IMG/VR virus record: IMGVR_UViG_3300025151_000122 | Location: 1 to 36,809 of that record | Strand: one strand, 5' to 3' | Origin: a virus | Length of the DNA: 36,809 nucleotides | The notes under the pieces: model-generated | Seen by the model: the letters and a program-made list of their open reading frames with translations, nothing else | Database searches by the model: none | Told to the model about the DNA's origin: nothing | Part shown: piece by piece, positions 1 to 8,335 of the stretch | Position numbering within the stretch: position 1 is the stretch's first letter | How the letters are laid out: the number at the start of each line of letters is the position of its first letter | Program-made: the position numbers and the translations under genes

Positions 1-105
1 GTAAATTGTAGGCTTGTCGTATACTGGTAAGAGTTGTTTAGAAACTACTTTTGTGGATGGCCAAACTCTAGATCCAGTACCGCCTGCGAGAATGATACCC
101 TTCAT
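1..105 (-). CDS. rmlA: Glucose-1-phosphate thymidylyltransferase-like protein, N-terminus (partial)
   Basis: Only the first 35 codons are present; the gene runs off the left edge. The translation opens [13 protein letters not shown] and continues with a P-x-x-K element and [11 protein letters not shown]. This is the nucleotide-binding signature of the sugar-phosphate nucleotidyltransferases, and the wording is closest to RmlA/RfbA, which makes dTDP-glucose from glucose-1-phosphate and dTTP for rhamnose and related surface sugars. GSRVWPSTK differs slightly from the usual GTRLYPLTK. The gene is transcribed away from the tail sheath gene and has its own sigma70-like promoter just before the ATG. 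With only 35 residues, a related nucleotidyltransferase of another specificity cannot be excluded. With hldD in the same window it suggests that the phage supplies sugar-nucleotide or heptose precursors, an inference. Confidence 0.8.
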   Translation of the reverse strand, partial: MKGIILAGGTGSRVWPSTKVVSKQLLPVYDKPTIY

Positions 106-111
106 ATATTT

Positions 112-140
112 AATATATAAACTATATTCTCAGTAATCAA
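112..140 (-). promoter_or_regulatory. Sigma70-like promoter of rmlA, near-leaderless
   Basis: Read on the minus strand: TTGATT at 140-135, a 17-base spacer, TATATT at 117-112, then six bases (AAATAT) to the ATG at 105. A start about six or seven bases after the -10 box would fall on or next to the A of the ATG, so the mRNA would have essentially no leader. The same geometry recurs before the genes starting at 29883 and 31865. A TTAAATA string at 113-107 also exists but lies one base from the ATG, not at the usual late-promoter distance. Confidence 0.55.
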
Positions 141-163
141 CTAAATTTTCTAGTTGAAGATGA

Positions 164-180
164 ATAAATAATTTTAAAGG
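164..180 (+). promoter_or_regulatory. Late-promoter-like motif and Shine-Dalgarno of the sheath gene
   Basis: ATAAATA at 164-170 matches the core of the T4 late promoter. It lies 16 bases before the ATG at 187, farther than at most other genes here. The extra space holds AAAGG at 176-180, a plausible ribosome binding site six bases before the start. The highly expressed sheath gene therefore seems to have a real leader, unlike many neighbours. Confidence 0.5.
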
Positions 181-186
181 TTTACT

Positions 187-2763
187 ATGAGTAGAAGAAC
201 TATACAATCCCCTGGTATTGAAATTAGAGAGATTGATTTGACGACCCGACCTGCGGCTCCGCTTGGGACAAGCGTGTTTGTTGCTGGGTTTTCAGATCAA
301 GGACCAACTGATGAAATTATAAACGTAGGAACGTTCGCTGAATTTGAAGAAATTTACGGAAAACCTACTAACGCAGCTGAAAGATATTTTTATCATTCAG
401 CGAGACAAGTATTCGATAGCGATGCTAATGTATATGTATCAAGATTACCATATGGTACAACAGCCGGTAGCGGTGGAAAAAACAGAACTGCTTTAGTATA
501 TCCTATCGCTGGTGTCAATACTATACCTCTTACATCTTTTGGTAGCGACGGTAACATAGGTATTGGAGATTCTCCTAATAATGATACTACCGCAATCCAA
601 ACAGCCATGGCATCCGTTACTGCCACAGGTTATGTTGAGGCAATTACAAAGGATGATAATGATAAAATCAAATATTATAGTTTTGAGTTAGGTAACGTTA
701 ATGGAGCTGCTGCTGGTATATTAGCCAGTGATGGTACATCTAATTCATCTTACGATGAACTTAAAGACGAGACTATTATTAAAGCAGAAATGTATCTAAA
801 AGAAGATAATATTGATGATACAACTAGTAGTCTTTCTGCTGCAAATTACTATGTTATTGGTGAACCTACTCAAGTAGAATTATCTGAAAGCGAATACAAC
901 GCTACATTACGTGGTGATGTTACTTGGTCAGATGATATTTCTGCGACAAATTCATTTACAGGGTCAAAAACAGATTTAGGGAAAGCTGGTTTAATTGTAC
1001 TTAATACTGGTAATACTACAACAAATAATGACTATGAAGGTTATTACGTAGGTATTGCTGATAATAGTAATATTAACCCTGCTACTAATTTTGACGCGAT
1101 CGGTAATGTATATTCAGTTACAAATACAGGAGATATAAGTGCTTTCGATACTGTACCTACTTCTCGTTTAGGTTTCGCATTAAGTTCTGAAAGTGGTGCT
1201 AATAACGAAAATACATCAAGTGTAAGTAGAGCATTAGAAACATTTTCTAAGTTTGATATTGATGGTGGTCAGTTTGTTGATACAATTAATATTGGAGTAT
1301 TCAAAATACGTAACACTCCGTTTTCAAATACTGACTTAGAATTAACGTCCTTCTTAGCTGAAGGGTACAGTGGTTCTCTTAATTCTTTTAGAAAAACGCA
1401 AAACGAAAACGGTGGTAATAAAGTATCATTCTTCTTAGAAGATTTAGATAACAATTCTCCTAATATTAAGTTATTAGTTAATCCTAATATTAGTGTTAAG
1501 GCAGGAGATTGGACATCAAATCAAGGAGATGCTCCTACAAAGTTTGTACGTACTACTAGAACAGCTGGTACATTTAATGCAGCAATTACAAAAGGATATG
1601 TAGAAGATACTCCTTTTAAAGATGCACTTATAAAGGTGCTTTTCACTAGAAATACAAACCAAGGCTTATATGCATTAGGTAGTTACAAATCTACTAACAA
1701 TACATCTGCAGCTAAAAACATTGGTAATGTTGGAACTAAATTGGATAGAATATTCAATATTGCTTCTAATGTTGATCAATTTAGAATTGATGTATCAATC
1801 GAAGCTGGTTTAGGTACTATCCAAGCGCTAGCAGAGGGTAGTACATTTGACGATACGACATATGTTGATGTTGATGGTTTTTATGTAACAAATGATAATG
1901 TAACCGATACAACAAATAAAGGACATATTACTAATTACAGAAGTATATTTACTAAGTTCGAAACCTTTGCTAGACAAACACGTAAAGATCATATCTTTAT
2001 CGCTGATCCGTTTAGACCATTATTAGTACAGGGAGATAATGGGAAGGTTCTTGATGATAAAACAAGATACTTTAGTAAGCATGTCTATTGGCCATTACGT
2101 CATCAGTTCGATTTTGCTAATAGTAACTTCGCTACTACTTACGGTAACTGGGCACAGGTTGTTGACGGTACAAGTAATAAACCAGTTTGGATTCCATTCT
2201 CTGGTGTTGCAGCAAAAATATATGCAAATAATGATGCTAATTTCGCACCATGGTTTGCACCAGCTGGTTTCACAAGAGGTGTTGTATCTGGGGTAACTGA
2301 TTTAGCAATTAGTCCAACTCAACGTCAAAGAGATCAATTATATAGAATCGCAGTTAATCCTGTAACTCAGTTCCCTGCTGAAGGAATGGTTGTATTTGGT
2401 CAAAAGACATTACAACGTAAACCAACAGCATTCGATAGAGTTAATGTTCGTAGATTGTTCTTAGACTTAGAGAAGAGAACAAGAGAGACATTAAAATTCT
2501 TTATATTTGAACCTAATACGTTCTTAACAAGAAATAAGGTTGTTAATACTTTAACACCTATTTTCGAAAACGCAAAACAAACAGAAGGTGTTTATGATTA
2601 CCTTATTGTTTGTGATGAGAGGAATAACCCTGCAAGTGTTATTGATAACAACGAACTTAAGGTTGACATTTATTTGAAACCTGTTCGCGCTGCAGAGTTT
2701 ATATTAGTTAATTTCTACGCTGTTAACACAGATGTTAATTTTGAAGAAATTATCGGGCAATAA
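187..2763 (+). CDS. Contractile tail sheath protein (T4 gp18-like)
   Basis: 858 residues. The N-terminus SPGIEIREIDLT is the typical opening of myovirus sheath proteins. The C-terminal third carries FAPWFAPAGFTRG, the ARG-rich stretch around VNVRRLFLDLEKRT, and the ending KPVRAAEFILVNF, all hallmarks of the gp18 sheath core. The middle (about residues 90-450) is rich in N, T, G and D and is probably the surface-exposed insertion that varies among sheath proteins. T4 gp18 is 659 residues, so this is a large version. The sheath polymerises round the tube and contracts on infection. The tube gene follows directly, the standard gp18-gp19 order. The start is supported by AAAGG six bases upstream. 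Confidence 0.96.
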   Translation: MSRRTIQSPGIEIREIDLTTRPAAPLGTSVFVAGFSDQGPTDEIINVGTFAEFEEIYGKPTNAAERYFYHSARQVFDSDANVYVSRLPYGTTAGSGGKNRTALVYPIAGVNTIPLTSFGSDGNIGIGDSPNNDTTAIQTAMASVTATGYVEAITKDDNDKIKYYSFELGNVNGAAAGILASDGTSNSSYDELKDETIIKAEMYLKEDNIDDTTSSLSAANYYVIGEPTQVELSESEYNATLRGDVTWSDDISATNSFTGSKTDLGKAGLIVLNTGNTTTNNDYEGYYVGIADNSNINPATNFDAIGNVYSVTNTGDISAFDTVPTSRLGFALSSESGANNENTSSVSRALETFSKFDIDGGQFVDTINIGVFKIRNTPFSNTDLELTSFLAEGYSGSLNSFRKTQNENGGNKVSFFLEDLDNNSPNIKLLVNPNISVKAGDWTSNQGDAPTKFVRTTRTAGTFNAAITKGYVEDTPFKDALIKVLFTRNTNQGLYALGSYKSTNNTSAAKNIGNVGTKLDRIFNIASNVDQFRIDVSIEAGLGTIQALAEGSTFDDTTYVDVDGFYVTNDNVTDTTNKGHITNYRSIFTKFETFARQTRKDHIFIADPFRPLLVQGDNGKVLDDKTRYFSKHVYWPLRHQFDFANSNFATTYGNWAQVVDGTSNKPVWIPFSGVAAKIYANNDANFAPWFAPAGFTRGVVSGVTDLAISPTQRQRDQLYRIAVNPVTQFPAEGMVVFGQKTLQRKPTAFDRVNVRRLFLDLEKRTRETLKFFIFEPNTFLTRNKVVNTLTPIFENAKQTEGVYDYLIVCDERNNPASVIDNNELKVDIYLKPVRAAEFILVNFYAVNTDVNFEEIIGQ

Positions 2764-2773
2764 TAACTTATAA

Positions 2774-2781
2774 CTTAAATA
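2774..2781 (+). promoter_or_regulatory. Late-promoter-like motif before the tail tube gene
   Basis: CTTAAATA lies between the sheath stop and the tube ATG at 2792, leaving 10 bases to the start. It matches the NTAAATA motif found before many late genes here. It would allow separate, strong transcription of the tube gene, which is needed in high copy number. Confidence 0.5.
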
Positions 2782-2791
2782 ATTAAAGATT

Positions 2792-3382
2792 ATGGCTGAC
2801 ATAAAACAAACTATACAGGACTTCTATAAAGTTGCACAGACTAGAGACTTTGCACGTGACTTCCAATTTCGCGTGCTAGATGTCTCTAATAAAGGGCTAC
2901 CTGTTTTTACTGAAGACGATTTAGTATATGCTACTACAGCTGTTCTTCCTGGTAAACAGATATCTCCTAAAGAGGTGCCTTATAACGGTTTCAACTTTAG
3001 AATACCTGGTACAGTTTCATATAACAACAGTGATGGTTTTACAATTGATTTCTATTGCGATGCTACAACAAATGCTCGTGTTGCAATAGAAAATTGGATT
3101 ACTGAAACGTTTAATGATGAAACAACTACTGGTGATGGGGTGATACATAATAACAGTACTGTTACATTAGCTCAATTGAATACACAATTCGAGCCTCTAA
3201 GAACATACAAGTTATTCGGTGTCTTTCCTGTCCAAGCTGGAGATATTACATACTCCATGGTAGGTACAGGGGAAGTCGCTACTGTTTCAATAACACTCGC
3301 ATATCAGTTTTTCAGAAGAGATAATGAATTAAACGCTGCTGTAAATTCCATCGGTAAATTAGCCGGTGCTGTTTTAGGTTAA
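2792..3382 (+). CDS. Tail tube protein (T4 gp19-like)
   Basis: 196 residues, close to the 163 of T4 gp19. It lies straight after the sheath gene, which is the conserved position. The N-terminus (MADIKQTIQDFYKVAQTRD, then FARDFQFRV), the central beta-rich part with PGKQISPKEVPYNGFNFRIPG, and the ending VSITLAYQFFRR fit the tail-tube fold shared by gp19 and related tube proteins. It forms the inner tube through which DNA passes. No clear Shine-Dalgarno is visible; the start codon is the first ATG after the late motif. Confidence 0.9.
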   Translation: MADIKQTIQDFYKVAQTRDFARDFQFRVLDVSNKGLPVFTEDDLVYATTAVLPGKQISPKEVPYNGFNFRIPGTVSYNNSDGFTIDFYCDATTNARVAIENWITETFNDETTTGDGVIHNNSTVTLAQLNTQFEPLRTYKLFGVFPVQAGDITYSMVGTGEVATVSITLAYQFFRRDNELNAAVNSIGKLAGAVLG

Positions 3383-3387
3383 TAGAC

Positions 3388-3394
3388 CTAAATA
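3388..3394 (+). promoter_or_regulatory. Late-promoter-like motif, 6 bases before ATG
   Basis: CTAAATA followed by ATTTAA and the ATG at 3401. The spacing implies initiation of transcription at or beside the start codon. It lies six bases after the tube gene's stop codon. Confidence 0.6.
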
Positions 3395-3400
3395 ATTTAA

Positions 3401-4093
3401 ATGAGCAGTGAGTATTCTAATATCGACAAAGGAAATCTGAGATTAGAGTTCTACTCTTTACTTCAAAGTTTTGAGACGTATCCTGCGTCTCAGAACTTTT
3501 TTCTTGTTCAAATAGAAAAGATACCTCAAAACCTTTTAACTACGGGAAACCTTAAATCTCTAGGGGTACAACGTACATATGGTAACATAGATAAGACAAA
3601 AGAGGTATTTAAAAAATACTTAGAAGGTTATTTTTATCTCGCTACAGGGGTAGATTTAACAGCTGAGAAAACAAACGTATCAAGTCAAGGTATAACTAAA
3701 AACGGTTTACTACCAGTAGGGCCGTTTATGGATTCTAGAGAGTATCCAGATGCAGATCTAGATATACAATTCCAAGAAACAAATGTAAGTTTTGTAGATC
3801 ATATAATACGTCCATGGATTCAATTATATGCTACATATGGAAACTTTGCTGATAACGATTTAACATCTAATGTTACTATATATTTTCTTTCTAAAGAAAC
3901 AGTTAGCTCTCGTAGTTTCTTCGCTACGTCTACAGCTAAACCTATTGTACGTAAAACATATAAGTATTATGATTGTATTCCTTATAATATACAATCAGCT
4001 AATGTTGCAGAGTATACTGGAGATTCTCAAATAGGTAGTATTGCAACAACATGGCGGTTTTCTAAATATGATGTGATAACCCCATTTAAGTAG
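3401..4093 (+). CDS. Tail-tube-fold protein, possible baseplate tube initiator (T4 gp54-like)
   Basis: 230 residues. Its second half has a tube-like pattern: a strand LDIQFQETN, a helix VDHIIRPWIQLYATYGN, then YDCIPYNIQSANVAEYTGDSQ and a final strand ATTWRFSKYDV. The same order (strand, helix with a conserved W, CIP, S-x-x-ELSY-x-GD, final strand) occurs in T4 gp54, the tail tube initiator, and in tube proteins generally. Its place between the tube gene and the tail chaperones is also compatible with a second tube-type or tail-terminator protein. The stop codon TAG shares its G with the GTG start of the next gene. The gp54 assignment comes from motif order, not from a search. Confidence 0.55.
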   Translation: MSSEYSNIDKGNLRLEFYSLLQSFETYPASQNFFLVQIEKIPQNLLTTGNLKSLGVQRTYGNIDKTKEVFKKYLEGYFYLATGVDLTAEKTNVSSQGITKNGLLPVGPFMDSREYPDADLDIQFQETNVSFVDHIIRPWIQLYATYGNFADNDLTSNVTIYFLSKETVSSRSFFATSTAKPIVRKTYKYYDCIPYNIQSANVAEYTGDSQIGSIATTWRFSKYDVITPFK

Positions 4094-4797
4094 TGTTTAC
4101 ATATAATGATTCTATTTTAATTTCTTCTTTATTTGAAGGTAAGAAGTATACAGAGTGTTTAGATTATGTATACAAAGAACTTAATTGTACCTGTTTAATT
4201 GATTTTCTTATCAAAGTAAAACAAAGTAAGTTTACTAGTGTTGATGCTTCTATCAAATTGTCTGATAAAAATAAAGAAATATTAATTTTTGAAGAAAACT
4301 TCTTAACTAATCTTCCGGATAAAATTAACTATAATAAACAAATATATGATTATACTGTAACATTTACAGCTCCTAAAATAATTGATGGTTGTTTAAATAG
4401 TGTTTATTGTATAGATTCTATAGTATACGAAGGAGAAGAACTGAAACTAAGAACATTAGAAGATTATAATATAATACCGTTTAAAATTATAAACAACTGT
4501 AAGAAAGATTTTACAGAAATTTACGAACGTATACAAGAATCCTTTTTGTATTATATTAATGATGAATATAAAAGTAGATTTCTATGTAATATAGATTCAA
4601 TATTAACAGTATTAAGTTATACGTTAATTGATAGCTACGAAAACTCTCTAAAAGAACAATTATTCCTTATGGAGAAATTTAATTTTTCTTATACGGATTT
4701 TGATAATATGAGTTTAGATAGAGGGAAAAAATTTATTAATTTAGGAATAAAAATATTAAATGAGCGGAATAGTCAGCAAACTCAAACAATTGAATAA
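4093..4797 (+). CDS. Hypothetical tail assembly protein (tape-measure chaperone position)
   Basis: 234 residues, starting at a GTG that overlaps the preceding TAG by one base, so translation is probably coupled. The protein is acidic and rich in I, N, Y and K; its last 90 residues look helical (KKDFTEIYERIQESFLYYI onward). No family was recognised. Genes between the tube and the tape measure in tailed phages usually encode tape-measure chaperones or hub assembly factors (lambda gpG/gpGT, T4 gp26/gp51), so this role is inferred from position. The next gene starts 38 bases before this one ends, in another frame. Confidence 0.6.
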   Translation: MFTYNDSILISSLFEGKKYTECLDYVYKELNCTCLIDFLIKVKQSKFTSVDASIKLSDKNKEILIFEENFLTNLPDKINYNKQIYDYTVTFTAPKIIDGCLNSVYCIDSIVYEGEELKLRTLEDYNIIPFKIINNCKKDFTEIYERIQESFLYYINDEYKSRFLCNIDSILTVLSYTLIDSYENSLKEQLFLMEKFNFSYTDFDNMSLDRGKKFINLGIKILNERNSQQTQTIE

Positions 4798-5407
4798 ATC
4801 TAAAGTCTTTTTACCTTCAATAAAAGAAGAAAAAGACATAGATAGAATCAACATTAACTTTCAAAGCAGGTTACAACAACAATTAAAAGATAACGATAGT
4901 GAGTTTGGAGTTGCTGTAAAATATCTATTACATATCAACGATACCCTTCAAAAACAATTACCTAATATCAGTTTAACATATATAGATAAATTATCTGTAT
5001 TATATACTTGGTCAAGTAAGAGTGAAAAAGTAGATTTTACTAATCTACCAGAACTTGACGGAAATACGTCAATGATTGATTTTGGAGAAGCAAAGGTAGA
5101 ATTTAAGTATAAAAACCCTACCTTAGATTACGAAAATACTTTACTAAAAGAAATAGTCAAAAAACCTACCATAACAGAATATGATTTCATATTCTTTGAT
5201 ACCTTTAGATTTATTAAAAGTATGTCATTTGAAGATGATATAGTTTATAATGTAAAAGATTTAAGTGTCAAAGAATTACATGAGATATATTCAAATCTCA
5301 CATTACCTTCTATTAAGAATATTAATGAATCTATATCGGGTAACTTAAAAGATATAGAAACTATAAGAGCTATTGAGGGAGATTTATCGTTCTATACTGA
5401 TTTGTAA
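4760..5407 (+). CDS. Hypothetical tail assembly protein, second of an overlapping pair
   Basis: 215 residues. It starts at an ATG inside the previous gene and overlaps it by 38 bases. A TAA in this frame directly precedes the ATG (4757-4759), so it is separately initiated rather than made by a long upstream frameshift. The N-terminus is basic (MSGIVSKLKQLNKSKV) and the rest is acidic with helical segments; a central stretch EYDFIFFDTFRFIKSMSFE is hydrophobic. No family was recognised. Its location just before the tape measure suggests a chaperone or baseplate hub assembly function, like T4 gp26/gp51, which is inference. Its stop codon lies within the TAAATAAATA late-promoter-like string that precedes the next gene. 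Confidence 0.6.
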   Translation: MSGIVSKLKQLNKSKVFLPSIKEEKDIDRININFQSRLQQQLKDNDSEFGVAVKYLLHINDTLQKQLPNISLTYIDKLSVLYTWSSKSEKVDFTNLPELDGNTSMIDFGEAKVEFKYKNPTLDYENTLLKEIVKKPTITEYDFIFFDTFRFIKSMSFEDDIVYNVKDLSVKELHEIYSNLTLPSIKNINESISGNLKDIETIRAIEGDLSFYTDL

Positions 5408-5414
5408 ATAAATA
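5408..5414 (+). promoter_or_regulatory. Late-promoter-like motif, 6 bases before ATG
   Basis: ATAAATA at 5408-5414, within TAAATAAATA from 5405, followed by TTTATA and the tape-measure ATG at 5421. The TAA at 5405-5407 is the stop codon of the preceding gene. Confidence 0.6.
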
Positions 5415-5420
5415 TTTATA

Positions 5421-7100
5421 ATGTCAGATATAGCTCTTTTTACCAAAGCGCTCAATTCATTAGCACAGAAGCAAGGCGATACTATTGCAGCTATCGAACT
5501 GCAAGGTGAGTCTGTGTCTACTGCTTTAGCTAAAGTTAATGATACAGTTAAAGATACTAGTAATAGACTTTTTAAACAGGTTAATACTGATCTATTAGAT
5601 ATAAGTCGAAACATAGTAGAAATAAAAAAATTCTTTCTTAAGAAGCAATTAGATCAAAAAAAGACTGAAGGTAATACAAGCACAGCAGATAAAGATATCA
5701 ATGTTACTAGAGTTAATTCTGGCAAATTAGTAAAACAAACAGTACAGGTAAACAATACTCTCAAGAAATTAGTACAGTTATCTGAAAATGAATTTAAAGC
5801 AACAGAAAAAGTACGTACTGAAGCGAAAGATAAAGAACAAAAAGAAAAAGAAGATAGAGAGTTACGTAAACAACAATTAGAAGAATCTAAGTCTTTAAAA
5901 GGTAAGTTTAAAACATTAGGGGCACAAATTTTAGGTAAAGAAGACCCGTATAAAGATGTAAGAGAAAAACAATTACAAGGCGCGACTAAAGATGCGCAAG
6001 GCGGTAACGTACGTAGTTTAAGCGGAGCAACCAAAGACCCTGGTAGTGGTAAAAAAAGTGGAGGTATTATAGCAGCGATAAAAGGCTCTGAAATGGGGCA
6101 AAGAACAAAAAAATCTGCTGAGACTGTCAAAGACACTTTTCCGATTTTAAAAGATTTAAAATCGCTATTATTAATAGGTATTGCTGCGTTTAGCGGTTTA
6201 TTAAAATTCATACCTAAACTATTAAAAGGTATAGTAAAGTTTGGAAGGTTGATAGGAAAGCTAGGTAGAGTTTTAGGTCGGTTTGCTGCAAAGATGTTTC
6301 GTGTCGCTGGTCGATTTTTAAGAGCTGTAGGTCGATTTGCTAAAAAAGCATTCGCATTTATAGGTCGGTTTTTAAAGGCTGTAGGTCGTATGGCGAGAAC
6401 TATAGGTAAGTCTATAGCAAAAGTAATAACTAATATACTTAGTAAGATACCTGGTATATCAAAGTTTTTTAAACCTAAAGCAAAAGCAAAAGCACCTACT
6501 CCAGATCCTAAAGCAAAGCCAAAACCAAAACCATCTGGCGCTACAAAGGCGACCCAGGAAATAGCAAAGAAAAAAATACAACAAGAAACAGCTGAGGCAA
6601 CTGCAAAAGCAGCTGCGTCATCTACAACAAAAGCTGTTGCTAAATCTGGCGGTAAGACACTAGTTAAATCTGGTCTTAAAAAAATTCCTTTAGTTGGAGC
6701 TTTATTTGGTATTGGTTTTGGGTTACAGAGAGCTTTTTCTGGTGATTTTGCCGGTGCTGCGTTAGAAGTAGCAAGTGGTGTTACTGGAGCTATACCTGGT
6801 GTTGGTACAGCTGCTTCAGCTGCAATAGACGTTGGTTTAGCAGCACGAGATATACATAAAGCGACAAGTGGTCTTAAGAGCGATATGGATTCAAAGGCAC
6901 AGGAAATGTATAATGAAAAACCTATGCGGAAAGTAAATCCTGATGGGTCAGCTTACGACTCGATACCACTACAAGGATCTGGGGTAAACAGACCAAATTG
7001 GTCGCTGCCTCCTGCGCCTCCTGTAATGATGAACAATCAAACTAATACATATAATATAATGCCAAACAATATTAAACCCGTAATGGAAGGTGCTTATTAA
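5421..7100 (+). CDS. Tail tape measure protein (T4 gp29-like in role)
   Basis: 559 residues; T4 gp29 has 590. Residues about 1-190 are charged and helical, with a heptad-like run around residues 120-160 (E/K-rich, probable coiled coil). A hydrophobic segment LLLIGIAAFSGLLKFI lies near residue 250. It is followed by a cationic stretch (about 272-340) in which G-R-hydrophobic units recur every 7-8 residues (LGRVLGRF, AGRFLRAVGRF, IGRFLKAVGRM). Next comes a K/P/A-rich linker (KAKAKAPTPDPKAKPKPKPS), and then a glycine- and alanine-rich hydrophobic region (KKIPLVGALFGIGFGLQRAF, residues about 420-480). This architecture is typical of short tape measures that set tail length and interact with the inner membrane. 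The position before the tube-cap gene supports the call. The stop TAA shares its last A with the next gene's ATG. Confidence 0.75.
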   Translation: MSDIALFTKALNSLAQKQGDTIAAIELQGESVSTALAKVNDTVKDTSNRLFKQVNTDLLDISRNIVEIKKFFLKKQLDQKKTEGNTSTADKDINVTRVNSGKLVKQTVQVNNTLKKLVQLSENEFKATEKVRTEAKDKEQKEKEDRELRKQQLEESKSLKGKFKTLGAQILGKEDPYKDVREKQLQGATKDAQGGNVRSLSGATKDPGSGKKSGGIIAAIKGSEMGQRTKKSAETVKDTFPILKDLKSLLLIGIAAFSGLLKFIPKLLKGIVKFGRLIGKLGRVLGRFAAKMFRVAGRFLRAVGRFAKKAFAFIGRFLKAVGRMARTIGKSIAKVITNILSKIPGISKFFKPKAKAKAPTPDPKAKPKPKPSGATKATQEIAKKKIQQETAEATAKAAASSTTKAVAKSGGKTLVKSGLKKIPLVGALFGIGFGLQRAFSGDFAGAALEVASGVTGAIPGVGTAASAAIDVGLAARDIHKATSGLKSDMDSKAQEMYNEKPMRKVNPDGSAYDSIPLQGSGVNRPNWSLPPAPPVMMNNQTNTYNIMPNNIKPVMEGAY

Positions 7101-8335
7101 TGAATCATTTATTTAAATTTGTAGATAACTCGAGTTTTAGCGGTGGTGATATTGATTGTGAACCTGGTTTAGCAAACGCTATAGCTAATACTGTTGAGCG
7201 TATTAACTCTGGTGGTGGTTTAGGTGGTAGTACTGCTCCGACCGCTGAACCAGATGGTAATAGCACAATCAATGTAACTAAAGATTTTAAATGGACTAAA
7301 ACTGCTAGAGGTTCAATTGGTAGAGAAGGTACACCTTCTATAGAGTTAGAAGAGCTTTATGTCGTACGACCAGCTTTTTATTCAAACTTAAACTTATTTT
7401 TAGATCAGCTCAATATCGGTACAGATTTAGTTGGAAATGGTTTATCTAATATATCAAAAGGTGTTGGTTTCGGAGAAGCTGGAGAAAGTATAACACAAGT
7501 ACAAGGTAAAGTAACAGGCTTATTAACTAATGTACAGAAAGAAGTACAAGCTGCTGGTTCTAAAGCATTTAAAACTGAAAAACAAAAACCTATAAAATAC
7601 TTAAAAGCCTATGAGGAATTATATGGTGTAAGAAGATCTGGGTTTAATTATAGATTACCATACTTAGAAGATAAGTTTAGATCTACTAGTAATACCTGGG
7701 GAGAGGACAAAGCTGGTGTTTCTTTTTTAGAAGGGTTGCCGTTAGTAGGTAATATCGCGGAGTCTATGAAAAGTCTAATGAAAGCAACAGCAACTGGTGT
7801 TGCTATAGATTATGCAAAAAGTTTTTCATATGGTGGTAATGAACCAGAGTATAGTTTTAGTTTCTACCTGGATAATACTAAGGACTCAGAGTACGGTCCT
7901 CAAAGTATGCAAAACAATATAGAATTTGTTACATTATTAATGTATCAAAATTTACCTAATAAACTCAATAGGTTAGCATTTTCTCCTCCGGTTATATATC
8001 GCGCGAAGCTACCAGGGGTGTTTTATTTTAATTATAGTTATTTAAGTAATATTACGGTTGAGTTTGTTGGTGTACGTAGAGAAAAAACAGTACGATTAAA
8101 GGTTGCGGAGTTTGGTAAAGAAGAAGAAAATATAATGATTGTACCAGAAGGTTACAAAGTAAATATAACTCTTAAAAGTTTATTACCAGAAACACGTAAT
8201 TTTATGTATGCATCATTAGACGATAAAGTATTTGCTACACAAGAAGAAATAGTTGCCCGAGATTTAGAAAATATACCACAACCTGATCCATTCGCTCTCG
8301 GTAATATGGATCCATATTCAACAGGAATAGCATGA
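7100..8335 (+). CDS. Baseplate tail tube cap protein (T4 gp48-like)
   Basis: 411 residues; T4 gp48 has 364. The C-terminal part has the gp48-type end: KLPGVFYFNYSYLSNITVEF, then VPEGYKVNITLKSLLPETRN. The motif GFNYRLPYLEDKF (about residues 180-190) and the segment EYSFSFYLDN followed by NNIEFVTLLMY also fit gp48/gp54-family caps. The first 80 residues are G-, N- and T-rich and probably flexible. In T4, gp48 closes the baseplate hub and starts tube polymerisation. It lies between the tape measure and gp53, consistent with a baseplate operon. Start and stop codons overlap those of both neighbours (TAATG before, ATGA after). Confidence 0.7.
   Translation: MNHLFKFVDNSSFSGGDIDCEPGLANAIANTVERINSGGGLGGSTAPTAEPDGNSTINVTKDFKWTKTARGSIGREGTPSIELEELYVVRPAFYSNLNLFLDQLNIGTDLVGNGLSNISKGVGFGEAGESITQVQGKVTGLLTNVQKEVQAAGSKAFKTEKQKPIKYLKAYEELYGVRRSGFNYRLPYLEDKFRSTSNTWGEDKAGVSFLEGLPLVGNIAESMKSLMKATATGVAIDYAKSFSYGGNEPEYSFSFYLDNTKDSEYGPQSMQNNIEFVTLLMYQNLPNKLNRLAFSPPVIYRAKLPGVFYFNYSYLSNITVEFVGVRREKTVRLKVAEFGKEEENIMIVPEGYKVNITLKSLLPETRNFMYASLDDKVFATQEEIVARDLENIPQPDPFALGNMDPYSTGIA

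Noticed and set aside
107-113. TTAAATA string before rmlA as a late promoter
   Set aside because: It lies one base from the ATG, outside the 5-6 base spacing of the others; the sigma70-like boxes explain the region better.
4760-4797. Possible programmed frameshift joining the two chaperone-position genes
   Set aside because: A stop codon in the second frame lies directly before its ATG, and no slippery heptamer was seen in the 38-base overlap. Ordinary coupled translation explains it.
5654-6211. 185-codon open frame on the minus strand inside the tape measure gene
   Set aside because: Its product is low-complexity (S, L, F, C-rich), it has no start signals, and it mirrors the tape measure codons; a shadow frame.
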